Program-made: the position numbers and the translations under genes
The notes under the pieces: generated by a model
Database searches by the model: none
What the model saw: only the letters and a program-made list of their open reading frames with translations
Told to the model about the DNA's origin: nothing
Part shown: positions 27,318-35,078 of the stretch, one piece after another
Layout of the letters: each line of letters begins with the position of its first letter
How positions within the stretch are numbered: position 1 is the first letter of the stretch
DNA from: Allobosea sp039673065
Lineage (GTDB): Bacteria > Pseudomonadota > Alphaproteobacteria > Rhizobiales > Beijerinckiaceae
Length of the DNA: 64,000 nt
NCBI RefSeq assembly: GCF_039673065.1
Contig: NZ_JBDJKW010000012.1
Location: forward strand, 61,997-125,996
Direction of reading: 5' to 3'

Positions 27318-28706
27318 TCAGGCCGGCGGCAGGGTCTTCACCAGGGTCGCGGCCCGGATCAGCAGCGGCTCCATCGGCCGCGCCACCTCGGCCAGCGACA
27401 GGCCGCGCAGCGTCTCCACCGCCTGCATGAGTTCGGTCGCGGCCAGCTCGGCCTGAGCCCGCTCGCGCGTCAGTGCGGCCAGCCGCAGCCGCGCCTCGCC
27501 GCGATTGGCCACTGTCTTCGCCCACAGCGTCGGCACGGTCTCGCGCCGCCGTTCCAGCAGGGCGGCGTCGCAGGCGGCGATCGCCTCCTCCAGCACCACC
27601 GGCTCGCGGTAATAGGCGGCGAGCCCGGTCAGCGCCGCGCCGATCCGGTCCTGCACGTCGGCCCAATCGAGCGGGGTCAGCGCGCGGGTCCAGTCCTGCA
27701 GCACGAGGTTGAAGCAGTTCACCGCCGATTCCAGCGCGGCGGCGCCGCTGGCGCGCAGGCCGAGCGCCACATAGGTCTTGCCGAGCTCGAATTGCTGGCG
27801 CGCCCATTCGCGCGGCAGGCGCTGACGGTCGATGCCGGCGATCGCCACGCGCAGCGCCGCGACGCTCTGTTCCAGCTGCTCGGCGTCGTCGTCATGCTCG
27901 CCCAGCCGGGCCAGCGCCTCGCCGAGCCGGCCCTGCAGCGTCGCCCACAGCCCCGGCGCCTTGTCGCGCGGCAGGTCTTCCAGCGTCTCGCGATAGATCT
28001 CGGCCGCCTGGCGCAGCTGGCCGATATCCGCGTCGAGATGCGACAGTCCGGTGATCGAGCGCCCGAGCCGCAGCCGGATCTCGGCGAAATGGACCGGCTC
28101 GCGCCAGGGATCGAGCTTGGCGAGCAGCGCCTGGAGATGGGCGATGGCGGAGGAGAAGCCGCTGCGGTCGCGGAAATCGGCGCCGAGCCGGGCCAGCGCA
28201 TCGGCCTGCTTCCAGCCGAGCACGCGCGCGAGCGCCGGATCGGTCGAGGCCGCGATCAGCGCGGCTTCCGCATAGCGGGTCGCGGCGTCGCGATAGGCCT
28301 GGGGGGTGAGCCGCAGCATGGCGACGTCGCCGCGGTCGGTGCGGTAGGAGGCGGCGAGCAGCAGGCGCTCGCGCGTGGCCGCGTCGCCGGCGGTCGTATC
28401 GTCGAGATTGCGCTGCTCGGCCTGGGCCAGCAGCCTGTCCGCCTCGGAGAGGCGGCCCTGCTCCAGCGCCTGCGCCGCGCCTGAGCGCAGCGCGTCGATC
28501 TCCGGAACCCGGCCGGACGGCGTCTGGAGCCTGCCGCGCAGGGCGAGGAAATCCCCGGCCTTGCGCAGCAGGTCGTGTTCGATCCGGGTGAAGTCGGGCT
28601 TCCCGGATGCCGCGCCCATCGAGGCGAGGATACCGAGGAGAAGCGTGGGCGGAACGCCCTCCCGCTGCGACACCCGGGCGAGGATGCCGGACAGATTGGG
28701 GTCCAT
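27318..28706 (-). CDS. TPR-like helical repeat protein of unknown function
   Basis: A 462-residue, almost wholly alpha-helical protein. From about residue 145 to the C-terminus it reads as five or more TPR-like helix pairs (AEAALIAASTDPALARVLGWKQ, IYRETLEDLPRDKAPGLWATLQ, RLPREWARQQFELGKTYVALG). The W-A-x-(L/V/T)-x-(N/G)-(L/R)-(G/A) pattern is that of tetratricopeptide repeats with batch-counting helices (AIAGIDRQRLPREWA). The N-terminal 60 residues are distinct and begin with a hydrophobic helix GVPPTLLLGILASMGAA. No catalytic domain is seen, so it probably mediates protein contacts. It is followed upstream by a RidA gene on the same strand (31-nt gap). Confidence 0.6.
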   Translation of the reverse strand: MDPNLSGILARVSQREGVPPTLLLGILASMGAASGKPDFTRIEHDLLRKAGDFLALRGRLQTPSGRVPEIDALRSGAAQALEQGRLSEADRLLAQAEQRNLDDTTAGDAATRERLLLAASYRTDRGDVAMLRLTPQAYRDAATRYAEAALIAASTDPALARVLGWKQADALARLGADFRDRSGFSSAIAHLQALLAKLDPWREPVHFAEIRLRLGRSITGLSHLDADIGQLRQAAEIYRETLEDLPRDKAPGLWATLQGRLGEALARLGEHDDDAEQLEQSVAALRVAIAGIDRQRLPREWARQQFELGKTYVALGLRASGAAALESAVNCFNLVLQDWTRALTPLDWADVQDRIGAALTGLAAYYREPVVLEEAIAACDAALLERRRETVPTLWAKTVANRGEARLRLAALTRERAQAELAATELMQAVETLRGLSLAEVARPMEPLLIRAATLVKTLPPA

Positions 28707-28737
28707 GCGGAGGGCGTCCTCGCCGCGAGGCTTCGTC

Positions 28738-29088
28738 TCAGACGGCGGCGATGACCGCGATCTCGACCGTGTACTGCGGCCCGGCCAGCTTGGCCTCGAC
28801 GGTGGCGCGGCCCGGCGTGGCGCCGGCCTGGATCCAGCCGTCCCAGACGGCGTTCATCTCGGCGAAAGTCGACATGTCGGCCAGCCAGATGTTGACCATC
28901 AGCAGCTTGGACTTGTCGGAGCCCGCTTCCGCCAGCAGCCCGTCGATGATCGACAGGATCTCGGTGGTCTGCTCGCCGACGCTCTTGCCGGCGCTCTTGT
29001 CCGCCACCTGGCCGGCCAGATAGACCGTGTTGCCGTGCACGACGGCCTTCGACATGCGGGGGCCGGGGGCGATACGCTTGATGCTCAT
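28738..29088 (-). CDS. RidA-family (YjgF/YER057c/UK114) protein
   Basis: A 116-residue trimeric-type protein of the Rid superfamily. RidA proper hydrolyses reactive enamine/imine intermediates from PLP enzymes, while other subfamilies are less defined. The sequence shows VVHGNTVYLAGQVAD, EQTTEILSIIDGLLAEAGSD and the C-terminal GATPGRATVEAKLAGPQYTVEI, holding the conserved Arg and Glu-x-x-x-(A/V) ending. It lacks the canonical N-terminal PYSQA, so it is in a YjgH/YoaB-like subfamily. The start ATG 29088 has GGAG eight bases upstream. The neighbouring aminotransferase is a possible source of imine substrates; this is inference. Confidence 0.85.
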   Translation of the reverse strand: MSIKRIAPGPRMSKAVVHGNTVYLAGQVADKSAGKSVGEQTTEILSIIDGLLAEAGSDKSKLLMVNIWLADMSTFAEMNAVWDGWIQAGATPGRATVEAKLAGPQYTVEIAVIAAV

Positions 29089-29166
29089 GAGGCAGTCTCC
29101 AGGATAAAGGCCCTTCGCTGGTAGCCCGGCGGTGGGTGCCGTGCAAAGCCCCGGCACTGCAAAAAC

Positions 29167-29613
29167 TTACATCGCCGCGGTCCAGCCGGCCCAGAGCAGG
29201 GCGTAGCGCGCCGCCTTGCCGGCCAGCACCAGCAGCAGGAAGCGCCCGAACGGATAGCCCAGCGAGCCCGCGACCAGGGTCAGCGGATCGCCGACGACCG
29301 GCAGCCAGGCGAAGAGCAGAGAGGGCCAGCCGAAGCGGGCGAACCAGCCCTGCGCCTGGGCGAGGCGCCCGGGATCGGGCCGCAGCCGCGCCGGCAGCCG
29401 CTCCAGCCCGCCGCTGGCGATGATCCGGCCGAGCCACCAGTTCACCGCGGAGCCGGCGGTGTTGGCGGCGGTGGCGACGCAGAACAGCAGCAGCGGCGGC
29501 ACGCTGCCGGCGGCGAGCAGGCCAATGAAGACGGCTTCCGACTGGGCCGGCAAAAGCGTCGCGGCGACGAAGGCGGCGCCGGCCATCAGGCCGAGCGCGG
29601 CGAGCATCTCCAT
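29167..29613 (-). CDS. YqaA-type VTT-domain membrane protein
   Basis: A 148-residue integral membrane protein of the VTT/DedA-related YqaA family, with four hydrophobic segments. The signature portion FGWPSLLFAWLPVVGDPLTLVAGSLGYPF matches the conserved G-x-P-x-x-x-G-D-P-L-T-x-x-A-G motif of the family. Function is not established in this group; DedA relatives influence proton-motive force and envelope lipid flipping. The start codon immediately abuts the stop of coaA (zero gap), so it is the last gene of the coaA transcript. Confidence 0.85.
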   Translation of the reverse strand: MEMLAALGLMAGAAFVAATLLPAQSEAVFIGLLAAGSVPPLLLFCVATAANTAGSAVNWWLGRIIASGGLERLPARLRPDPGRLAQAQGWFARFGWPSLLFAWLPVVGDPLTLVAGSLGYPFGRFLLLVLAGKAARYALLWAGWTAAM

Positions 29614-30588
29614 TCAGAGCCTGCGCAGCGCGACCTCGCGGATGCGATGGCTCGCTCCCTTGGTCAGGATCAGGCTGGCGCGCTGGCGCGTCGGCACGAT
29701 GTTCTCGCGCAGGTTCGGCAGGTTGATGCCGGTCCACAGCGTCTCGGCGATGGAGAGCGCGTCGGCCTCGGCGATCTCGGCATATTTGCGGAAGAAGGAG
29801 CGCGGATCGCGGAAGGCGGTCTGGCGCAGCGTCATGAAGCGGTCGACATACCAGCGGTGCAAATCGTCCTCCTCGGCGTCGAGATAGACCGAGAAGTCGA
29901 AGAAGTCGGAGACGAAGGGCAGGGCGGTGCCGCCGCGGGTCATCCGGTTGGGCTGCAGCACGTTGAGCCCTTCGAGGATCAGGATGTCGGGCCGCTCGAC
30001 CGTGATCTCCTCGCCCGGCACCACGTCGTAGACCAGATGCGAATAGACCGGGGCCGTCACCACCGGCTTGCCGGCCTTGACCTCGGAGAGGAAGCGCAGG
30101 ATCGCCGCGCCGTCATAGCTCTCGGGGAAGCCCTTGCGCTGCATCAGCTTGCGGCGCTCGAGCTCGGCATTGGGCAGCAGGAACCCGTCCGTGGTGACGA
30201 GCTCGACCTTGGGCGTGTTCGGCCAGCGCGAGAGCAGCGCCTTGAGCACGCGCGCCGTGGTCGACTTGCCGACCGCGACCGAGCCGGCCACCCCGATGAT
30301 ATAGGGCACCTTCACCTCGGCCTCGGCCATCAGGAAGCGCTGGGTCGCCTTGAACAGGCCCTGGGTGGCGGCGACGTAGAGCGAGAGCAGGCGCGACAGC
30401 GGCAGGTAGATCGCCACGATCTCGTCGAGCGAGATCGGGTCGTTGATCGACTGCAGCTTGATCAGGTCCTCGGCCGACAGCGTCAGCGGCGTGTCGGCGC
30501 GCAGATGCGCCCACTCGTCACGGGAGAAGCGGCGATAGGGAGAGACGACGTCGGGGGAGGGCGATGCCGGCATCGGCCGCTGGTCCAT
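29614..30588 (-). CDS. coaA: Type I pantothenate kinase
   Basis: Phosphorylates pantothenate, the first step of coenzyme A synthesis. It has 324 residues. The P-loop is GVAGSVAVGKSTTARV and the substrate site includes DGFLLPNAELERRKLMQRKGFPESYD and ILEGLNVLQPN, characteristic of the prokaryotic type I enzyme. The ATG at 30588 is chosen because a G-rich ribosome-binding site (GGGGGG) lies upstream. Being last in the his cluster (53 nt after hisE) is the usual Hyphomicrobiales arrangement. Product feedback by CoA is a known property of the family. Confidence 0.96.
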   Translation of the reverse strand: MDQRPMPASPSPDVVSPYRRFSRDEWAHLRADTPLTLSAEDLIKLQSINDPISLDEIVAIYLPLSRLLSLYVAATQGLFKATQRFLMAEAEVKVPYIIGVAGSVAVGKSTTARVLKALLSRWPNTPKVELVTTDGFLLPNAELERRKLMQRKGFPESYDGAAILRFLSEVKAGKPVVTAPVYSHLVYDVVPGEEITVERPDILILEGLNVLQPNRMTRGGTALPFVSDFFDFSVYLDAEEDDLHRWYVDRFMTLRQTAFRDPRSFFRKYAEIAEADALSIAETLWTGINLPNLRENIVPTRQRASLILTKGASHRIREVALRRL

Positions 30589-30640
30589 GAGCCCCCCGGA
30601 ATTCCAGGCTTCGAGGTTCAACGCGCGACGAGCCTCGCCA

Positions 30641-30958
30641 TCATCGGGGGCGCGACGCCTTCTCGGCCAGGCCGGAGCGCGCGGTTCGGGCCTCAAGCTG
30701 GCTCAACACGTCCTGCAATGCAACATCGCGGGCCTTGAGCAACACGAGCATGTGGTAGAGCACGTCGGCGCTCTCGGCGATCAGCTCGGCGCGGTCGCCC
30801 TTCACCGCGGCGATCACGGCCTCCACGGCCTCCTCGCCGAATTTCTTGGCGGCGCGCTCGGGGCCGGCGGCGAGCAGCTTCGCCGTCCAAGATTCCTCCG
30901 GCGCTGCTGTCGCCCGCTCCGCGACGATGCGTTCGAGATCGCTCAGCGTGAAGGTCAT
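30641..30958 (-). CDS. hisE: Phosphoribosyl-ATP diphosphatase
   Basis: Hydrolyses phosphoribosyl-ATP to phosphoribosyl-AMP, step 2 of histidine synthesis. A 105-residue, all-helical MazG-like protein. The family metal-binding segment is KKFGEEAVEAVIAAVKGDRAELIAESADVLYHMLVLLK. It is a separate enzyme and not fused to HisI, as usual in alphaproteobacteria. HisI itself is not in the window. It follows hisF by 53 nt and precedes coaA. Confidence 0.95.
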   Translation of the reverse strand: MTFTLSDLERIVAERATAAPEESWTAKLLAAGPERAAKKFGEEAVEAVIAAVKGDRAELIAESADVLYHMLVLLKARDVALQDVLSQLEARTARSGLAEKASRPR

Positions 30959-31011
30959 GTCGCTGGTCTCCGCCGTCTCTGCCGGGCTGGCCGGGCGCGC
31001 CGCGCCATCGC

Positions 31012-31776
31012 TCAGTCGAGCCGCATCGGCAGGCCGGCGGCGGCCATGTGCGCCTTGGCCTGCGGGATGCTGTAGGTGCCGAAATGGAAGATCGAGGCGG
31101 CGAGCACGGCCGAGGCGTGGCCCTCGCGCACGCCGGCGACGAGATCGTCGAGATCGCCGACGCCGCCGGACGCGATCACCGGCACCGAGACCGAATCGGC
31201 GATGCGGCGCATCAGGCCGAGATCGTAGCCGGACTTGGTGCCGTCGCGGTCCATCGAGGTCACCAGCAATTCGCCGGCGCCGAGCGAGACGACCTCACGG
31301 GCGAAGGCGACGGCCTCGATCCCGGTCGGGTTGCGCCCGCCATGGGTGAAGATCTCCCAGCGGCCGGGCGAGACCTGCTTGGCGTCGATGGCGACGACGA
31401 TGCACTGGTCGCCGAACTTCTCGGCCGCTTCCTTGACGAAGCCGCGATTGGTCACCGCCGCGGTGTTGATCGAGACCTTGTCGGCCCCGGCGAGCAGCAG
31501 GGCGCGGATGTCCTCGACCTTGCGCACCCCGCCGCCGACGGTCAGCGGCATGAAGCAGGCCTCGGCGGTGCGCGTCACCACGTCGAGCAGCGTGCCGCGA
31601 TCCTCGTGGCTGGCGGTGATGTCGAGGAAGCAGAGCTCGTCGGCCCCGGCCGCGTCATAGGCCTTGGCGGCCTCCACCGGATCGCCGGCATCGACGAGGT
31701 CGAGGAACTTCACGCCCTTGACGACACGGCCGTCCTTGACGTCGAGGCAGGGGATGATGCGGATCTTCAAAGTCAT
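31012..31776 (-). CDS. hisF: Imidazole glycerol phosphate synthase, cyclase subunit
   Basis: TIM barrel that uses ammonia from HisH to make imidazole glycerol phosphate and AICAR from PRFAR. It has 254 residues. The first-strand catalytic Asp is in IPCLDVKDGRVVKG (Asp12), and the second active-site Asp lies in VVAIDAKQVSPGRW. Phosphate sites TVGGGVRKVEDIRA and IASGGVGDLDDLVAG are intact. A perfect 11-bp hairpin sits about 22 nt upstream of its ATG in the hisA-hisF gap. It works as a complex with the HisH encoded 850 nt upstream. Confidence 0.98.
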   Translation of the reverse strand: MTLKIRIIPCLDVKDGRVVKGVKFLDLVDAGDPVEAAKAYDAAGADELCFLDITASHEDRGTLLDVVTRTAEACFMPLTVGGGVRKVEDIRALLLAGADKVSINTAAVTNRGFVKEAAEKFGDQCIVVAIDAKQVSPGRWEIFTHGGRNPTGIEAVAFAREVVSLGAGELLVTSMDRDGTKSGYDLGLMRRIADSVSVPVIASGGVGDLDDLVAGVREGHASAVLAASIFHFGTYSIPQAKAHMAAAGLPMRLD

Positions 31777-31798
31777 CGGATGGTTCCGCCGGCGATAT

Positions 31799-31824
31799 CC
31801 GCCCGTACCGGAGGGTACGGGCGG
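31799..31824. other. Hairpin in the hisA-hisF gap
   Basis: An 11-bp perfect inverted repeat (CCGCCCGTACC at 31799-31809, complement at 31814-31824) with a GGAG loop. It has no T-tract after the right-hand arm on either strand, so it is not a typical terminator. In the leftward his mRNA it lies between hisA and hisF and could modulate RNA stability or limit read-through. Confidence 0.5.
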
Positions 31825-31891
31825 CGCAACCTAGAGGGATCGTCCCCAAAAGGGAAATCGCATCCCCGTGCGGCGCTGTCGCGCGCGCCGC

Positions 31892-32623
31892 CTAGCCCGC
31901 TTTCGCGATCCGCGCCAGCGCCTGTGCTGGGTCGATGCGGCCGTCATAGAGGGCGCGGCCGGTGATCGCGCCTTCCAGCATCGCCGCCTCGGGCGCGCAG
32001 AGCCGCTCGATATCGGCCATGGAGGCCAGCCCGCCGGAGGCGATCACCGGGATGGAGAGCGCGTTGGCGAGCGCGATCGTGCCGTCCCAGTTGACGCCCT
32101 GCAGCATGCCGTCGCGAGCGATGTCGGTGTAGACGATCGCGGCGACGCCGGCGTCCTCGAAGCGGCGGCCGAGATCGACCGCGGCGAGCGAGGAGGTCTC
32201 GGCCCAGCCCTCGACCGCGACCTGGCCGTCGCGCGCGTCGATGCCGACCGCGACCTTGCCCGGGAAGGCCTTCGCCGCCTCGCGCACGAAGCCGGGATCG
32301 CGCACCGCGGCGGTGCCGATGATGACGCGGGCGACGCCCTTGGCGAGCCAGCCCTCGACCGTCTTCATGTCGCGGATACCGCCGCCGAGCTGCACGGGGA
32401 AGCGCACCGCGGCGAGGATCGCCTCGACGGCGGCGGCGTTCATCGGCTTGCCGGCGAAGGCACCGTCGAGATCGACCACGTGCAGCCAGGCGAAGCCCTG
32501 CGCCTCGAAGCTGCGGGCCTGGGCGGCGGGATCGTCGTTGAAGACGGTGGCCTGGGCCATGTCGCCCTGCCTGAGGCGGACGCAGCGCCCCTCCTTGAGA
32601 TCGATGGCGGGGAAGAGGATCAA
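31892..32623 (-). CDS. hisA: ProFAR isomerase (HisA)
   Basis: Isomerises 5-ProFAR to PRFAR, the fourth step of the histidine pathway. A TIM barrel of 243 residues. The catalytic acid in the first strand is in ILFPAIDLKEGRCVRL (Asp8), and the second active-site acid is in VYTDIARDGMLQG. The phosphate motifs QLGGGIRDMKT and ASGGLASMADI are present. The start is a TTG at 32623 that overlaps the hisH stop as TTGA; a GTG three codons upstream is less likely. The TTG start may set a lower expression level relative to hisH. Confidence 0.94.
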   Translation of the reverse strand: MILFPAIDLKEGRCVRLRQGDMAQATVFNDDPAAQARSFEAQGFAWLHVVDLDGAFAGKPMNAAAVEAILAAVRFPVQLGGGIRDMKTVEGWLAKGVARVIIGTAAVRDPGFVREAAKAFPGKVAVGIDARDGQVAVEGWAETSSLAAVDLGRRFEDAGVAAIVYTDIARDGMLQGVNWDGTIALANALSIPVIASGGLASMADIERLCAPEAAMLEGAITGRALYDGRIDPAQALARIAKAG

Positions 32624-33276
32624 GGCTGCCACCTCAGGAAGTTCCCGATCAGCCGGAGGCCGAGCTTCTGGCTCTTCTCGGGATGGAACTGCGTGCCGGC
32701 GATGTTGCCGCGCGCGACGAAGGCGGTGACCGGACCGCCGTAATCGGTCATGGCGAGCACGTCCTGCGCCCGCTCGGCGACGAGGGCGTAGGAGTGCACG
32801 AAATAGGCGTGCCAGCCCGAGGGGCCGGTCTCGATGCCGGCGAGCAGCGGGTGCTCGTCCTGCGCGTGCAGCGTGTTCCAGCCCATATGCGGGATCTTCA
32901 GGCTCTCGTCGCGCGGGCGGATCAGCGCCACGTCGCCGGGAATCCAGCCCAGGCCTTCGGTGGTGACATATTCCAGCCCGCGGCTGGCGAGCAGCTGCAT
33001 GCCGACGCAGATGCCGAGGAAGGGCCGGCCCTTGCCGCGCACGCTCTCCTCCAGCGCCTCGACCATGCCGGAGACCGCGTCGAGCCCCTTGCGGCAATCG
33101 GCGAAGGCGCCGACGCCCGGCAGCACGATGCGGTCGGCCGCGGCGACCGCGGCCGGGTCGCTGGTCACGGAGATCGCGGCGGCGACCCCCGCCTCGGCGG
33201 CGGCGCGCTCGAAGGCCTTGGCGGCGGAATGCAGGTTGCCCGACCCGTAGTCGACGATGGCGACGCGCTGGCTCAT
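32620..33276 (-). CDS. hisH: Imidazole glycerol phosphate synthase, glutaminase subunit
   Basis: Class I glutamine amidotransferase that releases ammonia for HisF. It has 218 residues. The nucleophile is Cys90 in RPFLGICVGMQLL, and the His/Glu pair lies in GTQFHPEKSQ. The oxyanion strand LPGVGAFADC is also present. The start ATG at 33276 overlaps the stop of the DUF2628 gene (ATGA), and its stop overlaps hisA, so three genes are translationally coupled. Confidence 0.97.
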   Translation of the reverse strand: MSQRVAIVDYGSGNLHSAAKAFERAAAEAGVAAAISVTSDPAAVAAADRIVLPGVGAFADCRKGLDAVSGMVEALEESVRGKGRPFLGICVGMQLLASRGLEYVTTEGLGWIPGDVALIRPRDESLKIPHMGWNTLHAQDEHPLLAGIETGPSGWHAYFVHSYALVAERAQDVLAMTDYGGPVTAFVARGNIAGTQFHPEKSQKLGLRLIGNFLRWQP

Positions 33277-33761
33277 CGGCCGTTGGCCTCCGGGAACAGG
33301 CCGATCACCGGCGCGGGCCGGCCGGCGAGGAAGGACGGGACGAGCTGTGCCTCCGGCTGGCGCGGGGCGGCCGGCGCGGCGAGCAGCGCCCGCTCGAAAT
33401 AGCGCCGCTCGGCCCCGGAGAGGTCGGCGGCCTCGACCACGTCGACCAGCCGCCAGCCCTTGCGGGCGAGCTTGCGCGCCACGAGGTTGTGGCCCTCCAG
33501 CCCGAGGAAGAGCCCGAGCGCCGCCTGCGACAGCAGCAGCGAGCCGCCCGGCAGTCCGGCCTGGCGCTGCAGCCAGAACAGCAGCGCCCAGACCACGGCA
33601 TAGAGGATGAAGGCGAGCCAGAGCCGCTTACAGAGCAGCCAGAGCCCGCCGAAGACGAAGGCCGGCCAGCTGAAACGCTCGGGCAGGAGACGCGCCTGCT
33701 CGATCTCCTCCCGCGGGCCGCCAGGGCCGGGCGGAGGCACGAGGACCTGAAAGAACGCCAT
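33273..33761 (-). CDS. DUF2628 membrane protein within the his cluster
   Basis: A 162-residue protein of the DUF2628 family, function unknown. The N-terminal domain holds RFSWPAFVFGGLWLLCKRLWLAFILYAVV, the family's PAFxFxxxWLLxxRLW signature, followed by a second hydrophobic stretch LLLSQAALGLFLGLEGHNLV. The soluble tail ends in APVIGLFPEANGR. GGAGG nine nucleotides before the ATG gives a firm start. It sits between hisB and hisH and overlaps hisH by ATGA. In other Hyphomicrobiales a DUF2628 gene is also commonly placed here; its relation to histidine synthesis is unexplained. Confidence 0.88.
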   Translation of the reverse strand: MAFFQVLVPPPGPGGPREEIEQARLLPERFSWPAFVFGGLWLLCKRLWLAFILYAVVWALLFWLQRQAGLPGGSLLLSQAALGLFLGLEGHNLVARKLARKGWRLVDVVEAADLSGAERRYFERALLAAPAAPRQPEAQLVPSFLAGRPAPVIGLFPEANGR

Positions 33762-33792
33762 GTGCGTGGTTCCTCCGGAAACGCGGCCGGCC

Positions 33793-34380
33793 TCAGAGGG
33801 CGCCCTTGGTCGACGGCACGCGGCCGCCCTCGCGCGGGTCGACCTCGAGCGCCTGGCGCAGCGCCCGGGCGAGGCCCTTGAAGCAGCTTTCGGCGATGTG
33901 GTGGGCGTTGTCGCCGTAGAGCGTCTCGACATGCAGGGTCAGCCCGGCATTGATCGCGAAGGCCTGGAAGAACTCGCGCACCAGCTCGGTGTCGAAGCTG
34001 CCGATCTTCTGCGCCCTGAATTCGGTGCGGAAGACCAGGAAGGGTCGGCCCGAGACGTCGACGGCGACGCGGGTCAGCGTCTCGTCCATCGGCAGGTGCA
34101 CGTCGGCATAGCGGCGGATGCCCTTCTTGTCGCCCAGCGCCTGCTTCAGCGCCTCGCCGAGCGCGATACCGGCATCCTCGACCGAATGATGGTCGTCGAT
34201 ATGGGTGTCGCCCTTCACCGTGACGAAAAGGTCGATCAGCGCGTGGCGGGCGAAGAGGTCGAGCATATGGTCGAAGAAGCCGACGCCGGTCGCGATCTCG
34301 GCCTTGCCCGTGCCGTCGAGCACGAGCCTGACCGCGATATCGGTCTCGTTGGTACGGCGCTTCACTTCGCCCGAACGCAT
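33793..34380 (-). CDS. hisB: Imidazoleglycerol-phosphate dehydratase
   Basis: Dehydrates imidazole glycerol phosphate to imidazole acetol phosphate, a manganese-dependent step of histidine synthesis. A 195-residue monofunctional enzyme (not fused to the HisB phosphatase). The two metal-binding repeats are DDHHSVEDAGIALGEAL and DNAHHIAESCFKGLARALR; the N-terminal GVGFFDHMLDLFARH is also intact. The ATG at 34380 (with AGGAAGGG nine bases upstream) is preferred over the TTG at 34389, which would directly abut that Shine-Dalgarno. It is the first gene of the leftward his cluster. Confidence 0.97.
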   Translation of the reverse strand: MRSGEVKRRTNETDIAVRLVLDGTGKAEIATGVGFFDHMLDLFARHALIDLFVTVKGDTHIDDHHSVEDAGIALGEALKQALGDKKGIRRYADVHLPMDETLTRVAVDVSGRPFLVFRTEFRAQKIGSFDTELVREFFQAFAINAGLTLHVETLYGDNAHHIAESCFKGLARALRQALEVDPREGGRVPSTKGAL

Positions 34381-34508
34381 CGCCTGCAACCCTTCCTGTT
34401 TCGGTCGGTGCTTTAGCAGCGCCGGTAGGCACGCGCCACCTTGCGATTGTGCCGGCCGGGAAAAGTCCTACATCTGGCCCGGCGAAGCAGACGATGGAAG
34501 GCGAAGCC

Positions 34509-35078
34509 ATGGACGATGCCGGCAAAGCTCCGGTCATGCATGCGACCACGATCCTGATGGTGCGCAAGGGAGGCCGGGTCGTGATCGGCGGCGACGGGCA
34601 GGTCTCGCTCGGCCCCACCATCATGAAGGGCAATGCCCGCAAGGTGCGCCGGCTGGCCAAGGGCGCGGTGATCGCCGGCTTCGCGGGCGCCACCGCCGAC
34701 GCCTTCACCCTGTTCGAGCGGCTGGAGGCCAAGCTGGAGCAGTATCCGACGCAACTGCTGCGCGCCTGCGTCGAGCTCGCCAAGGACTGGCGCACCGACC
34801 GCTATCTGCGCCGGCTCGAGGCGATGTTGCTGGTGGCCGACAAGGAAGTCTCGTTGCTGATCTCCGGCACCGGCGACGTGCTGGAGCCCGAGCCTTCCGA
34901 GCAGGGCGCGGTGATGGCGATCGGCTCCGGCGGCAACTATGCGCTTGCCGCGGCGCGCGCGCTGGTCGATGTCGAGACCGACGCCGAGACCATCGTGCGC
35001 AAGGCGATGAAGATCGCCGGCGACATCTGCGTCTACACCAACCACAGTCTCGTCATCGAGAGCCTGGAGGCGCTATGA
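34509..35078 (+). CDS. hslV: ATP-dependent protease proteolytic subunit HslV (ClpQ)
   Basis: Threonine protease of the HslUV machine that degrades unfolded and regulatory proteins. With this start it has 189 residues. A short propeptide (residues 1-12, MDDAGKAPVMHA) precedes the catalytic Thr13 of TTILMVRKGGRVVIGGDGQ. The family's GFAGATADAF, LLVADKEVSLLISGTGDVLEP and AIGSGGNYALAAARAL follow. ATG 34509 has GGAAGG seven bases upstream; ATG 34494 is an alternative. A membrane-protein gene intervenes before hslU, coupled by ATGA. It is divergent from hisB across about 128 nt. Confidence 0.96.
   Translation: MDDAGKAPVMHATTILMVRKGGRVVIGGDGQVSLGPTIMKGNARKVRRLAKGAVIAGFAGATADAFTLFERLEAKLEQYPTQLLRACVELAKDWRTDRYLRRLEAMLLVADKEVSLLISGTGDVLEPEPSEQGAVMAIGSGGNYALAAARALVDVETDAETIVRKAMKIAGDICVYTNHSLVIESLEAL

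Noticed and set aside
34381..34508. Heat-shock (RpoH) promoter for hslV
   Set aside because: A CTTG and a CCTACAT occur, but the spacing (about 23 nt) is too long for the alphaproteobacterial RpoH consensus, so it was not called.
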